64,000 nt of DNA from Novosphingobium sp. ERN07 (GTDB lineage: Bacteria > Pseudomonadota > Alphaproteobacteria > Sphingomonadales > Sphingomonadaceae). Position 1 is the first letter of the stretch, and each line of letters begins with the position of its first letter. The stretch lies in contig NZ_JABAID010000009.1 of assembly GCF_012641335.1 (NCBI RefSeq), positions 1 through 64,000 on the forward strand, given 5' to 3'. The notes under the pieces were generated by a model. It made no database searches and was not told the origin of the DNA. It saw only the letters and a program-made list of their open reading frames with translations. The position numbers and the translations under genes were made by a program. This document shows, piece by piece, positions 63,924 to 64,000 of this stretch.

Positions 63924-64000
63924 TGACGGAAGAAAGATCAGAGCAAGACCTGCGCATGGTCCAAGATGGGTGGTTGGCGGACTAAGAGCGAGCTACGACA

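Larger units (their letters stand above)
63656..64000. other. Intergenic region with several short repeats, no gene
   Basis: 345 bases after the helicase gene. No reading frame on either strand carries a recognisable protein. It contains a hairpin with G-rich tail, a partial inverted copy of it, and two smaller palindromes. The transcript of the helicase probably ends here without a classic T-run. Confidence 0.6.

Noticed and set aside
1..64000. CRISPR arrays, rRNA genes, riboswitches
   Set aside because: No regularly spaced direct repeats, no rRNA sequence and no known riboswitch core were seen in the intergenic regions read.

Overview
The window looks like chromosomal DNA of a sphingomonad alphaproteobacterium (Sphingomonadales; the protein sequences feel closest to Novosphingobium, which is inference from memory, not a search). 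Evidence is the high G+C, the alphaproteobacterial SOS box (GTTC-N7-GTTC) before recA, a CpdR-type receiver, an EL222-type LOV-HTH photoreceptor, a SapC protein, the protocatechuate 4,5-dioxygenase LigAB, and an RG-rich N-terminal extension on ribosomal protein S5.

Layout. 0-1.3 kb: the end of a tRNA-Gln-associated genomic island, whose tyrosine integrase gene is cut by an IS3-family element. 1.3-13.6 kb: housekeeping and stress genes (YghU-type GST, topoisomerase IB, surA-lptD outer-membrane biogenesis, pepA-DUF2256-holC, a LysR regulator, a thioesterase, an FAD oxidoreductase), then a LOV-HTH light regulator convergent with an HWE-family histidine kinase. 13.9-19.2 kb: regulatory cluster with a MarR protein, a membrane protein, a LuxR-type regulator with a C-terminal membrane anchor, a NarL-type two-component pair and a small exported Rap1a/Tai-like protein. 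19.2-20.4 kb: ligAB, opening the meta-cleavage route for protocatechuate.

20.6-27.8 kb is the accessory part: an overlapping antisense pair of unknown genes, a three-gene cassette of unknown proteins (614, 111 and 248 aa), about 800 bp of repeat-filled non-coding DNA, and a markedly AT-rich gene for a GGDEF-EAL protein that looks transferred.

28.1-44.9 kb is the translation superoperon: str (rpsL, rpsG, fusA, tuf), S10 (rpsJ to rpsQ) and spc (rplN to secY, adk). It has structured spacers, two internal terminator-like hairpins, and lacks the alpha operon (rpsM-rpsK-rpoA-rplQ) after adk. S12 carries Arg88, the residue known from streptomycin-resistant mutants elsewhere. 44.9-57.7 kb: gdhA, recA, a GST, a methyltransferase, alaS, a Kef-type antiporter, icd, an enoyl-CoA hydratase, tRNA-Val and cpdR. 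57.9-64 kb: an N-formylglutamate amidohydrolase, a well-supported candidate small RNA with a CCUCCUCCC motif, sapC, a GlcD-type oxidase, a small exported protein, a RhlE-type DEAD-box helicase, and terminal repeats.

The most noteworthy observations are the candidate small RNA at 58.85-58.95 kb, two related long hairpin repeats (after pepA and between rpsL and rpsG), the unknown 21.8-24.8 kb cassette, S12 Arg88, and the membrane-anchored LuxR protein with a possible zinc ribbon.
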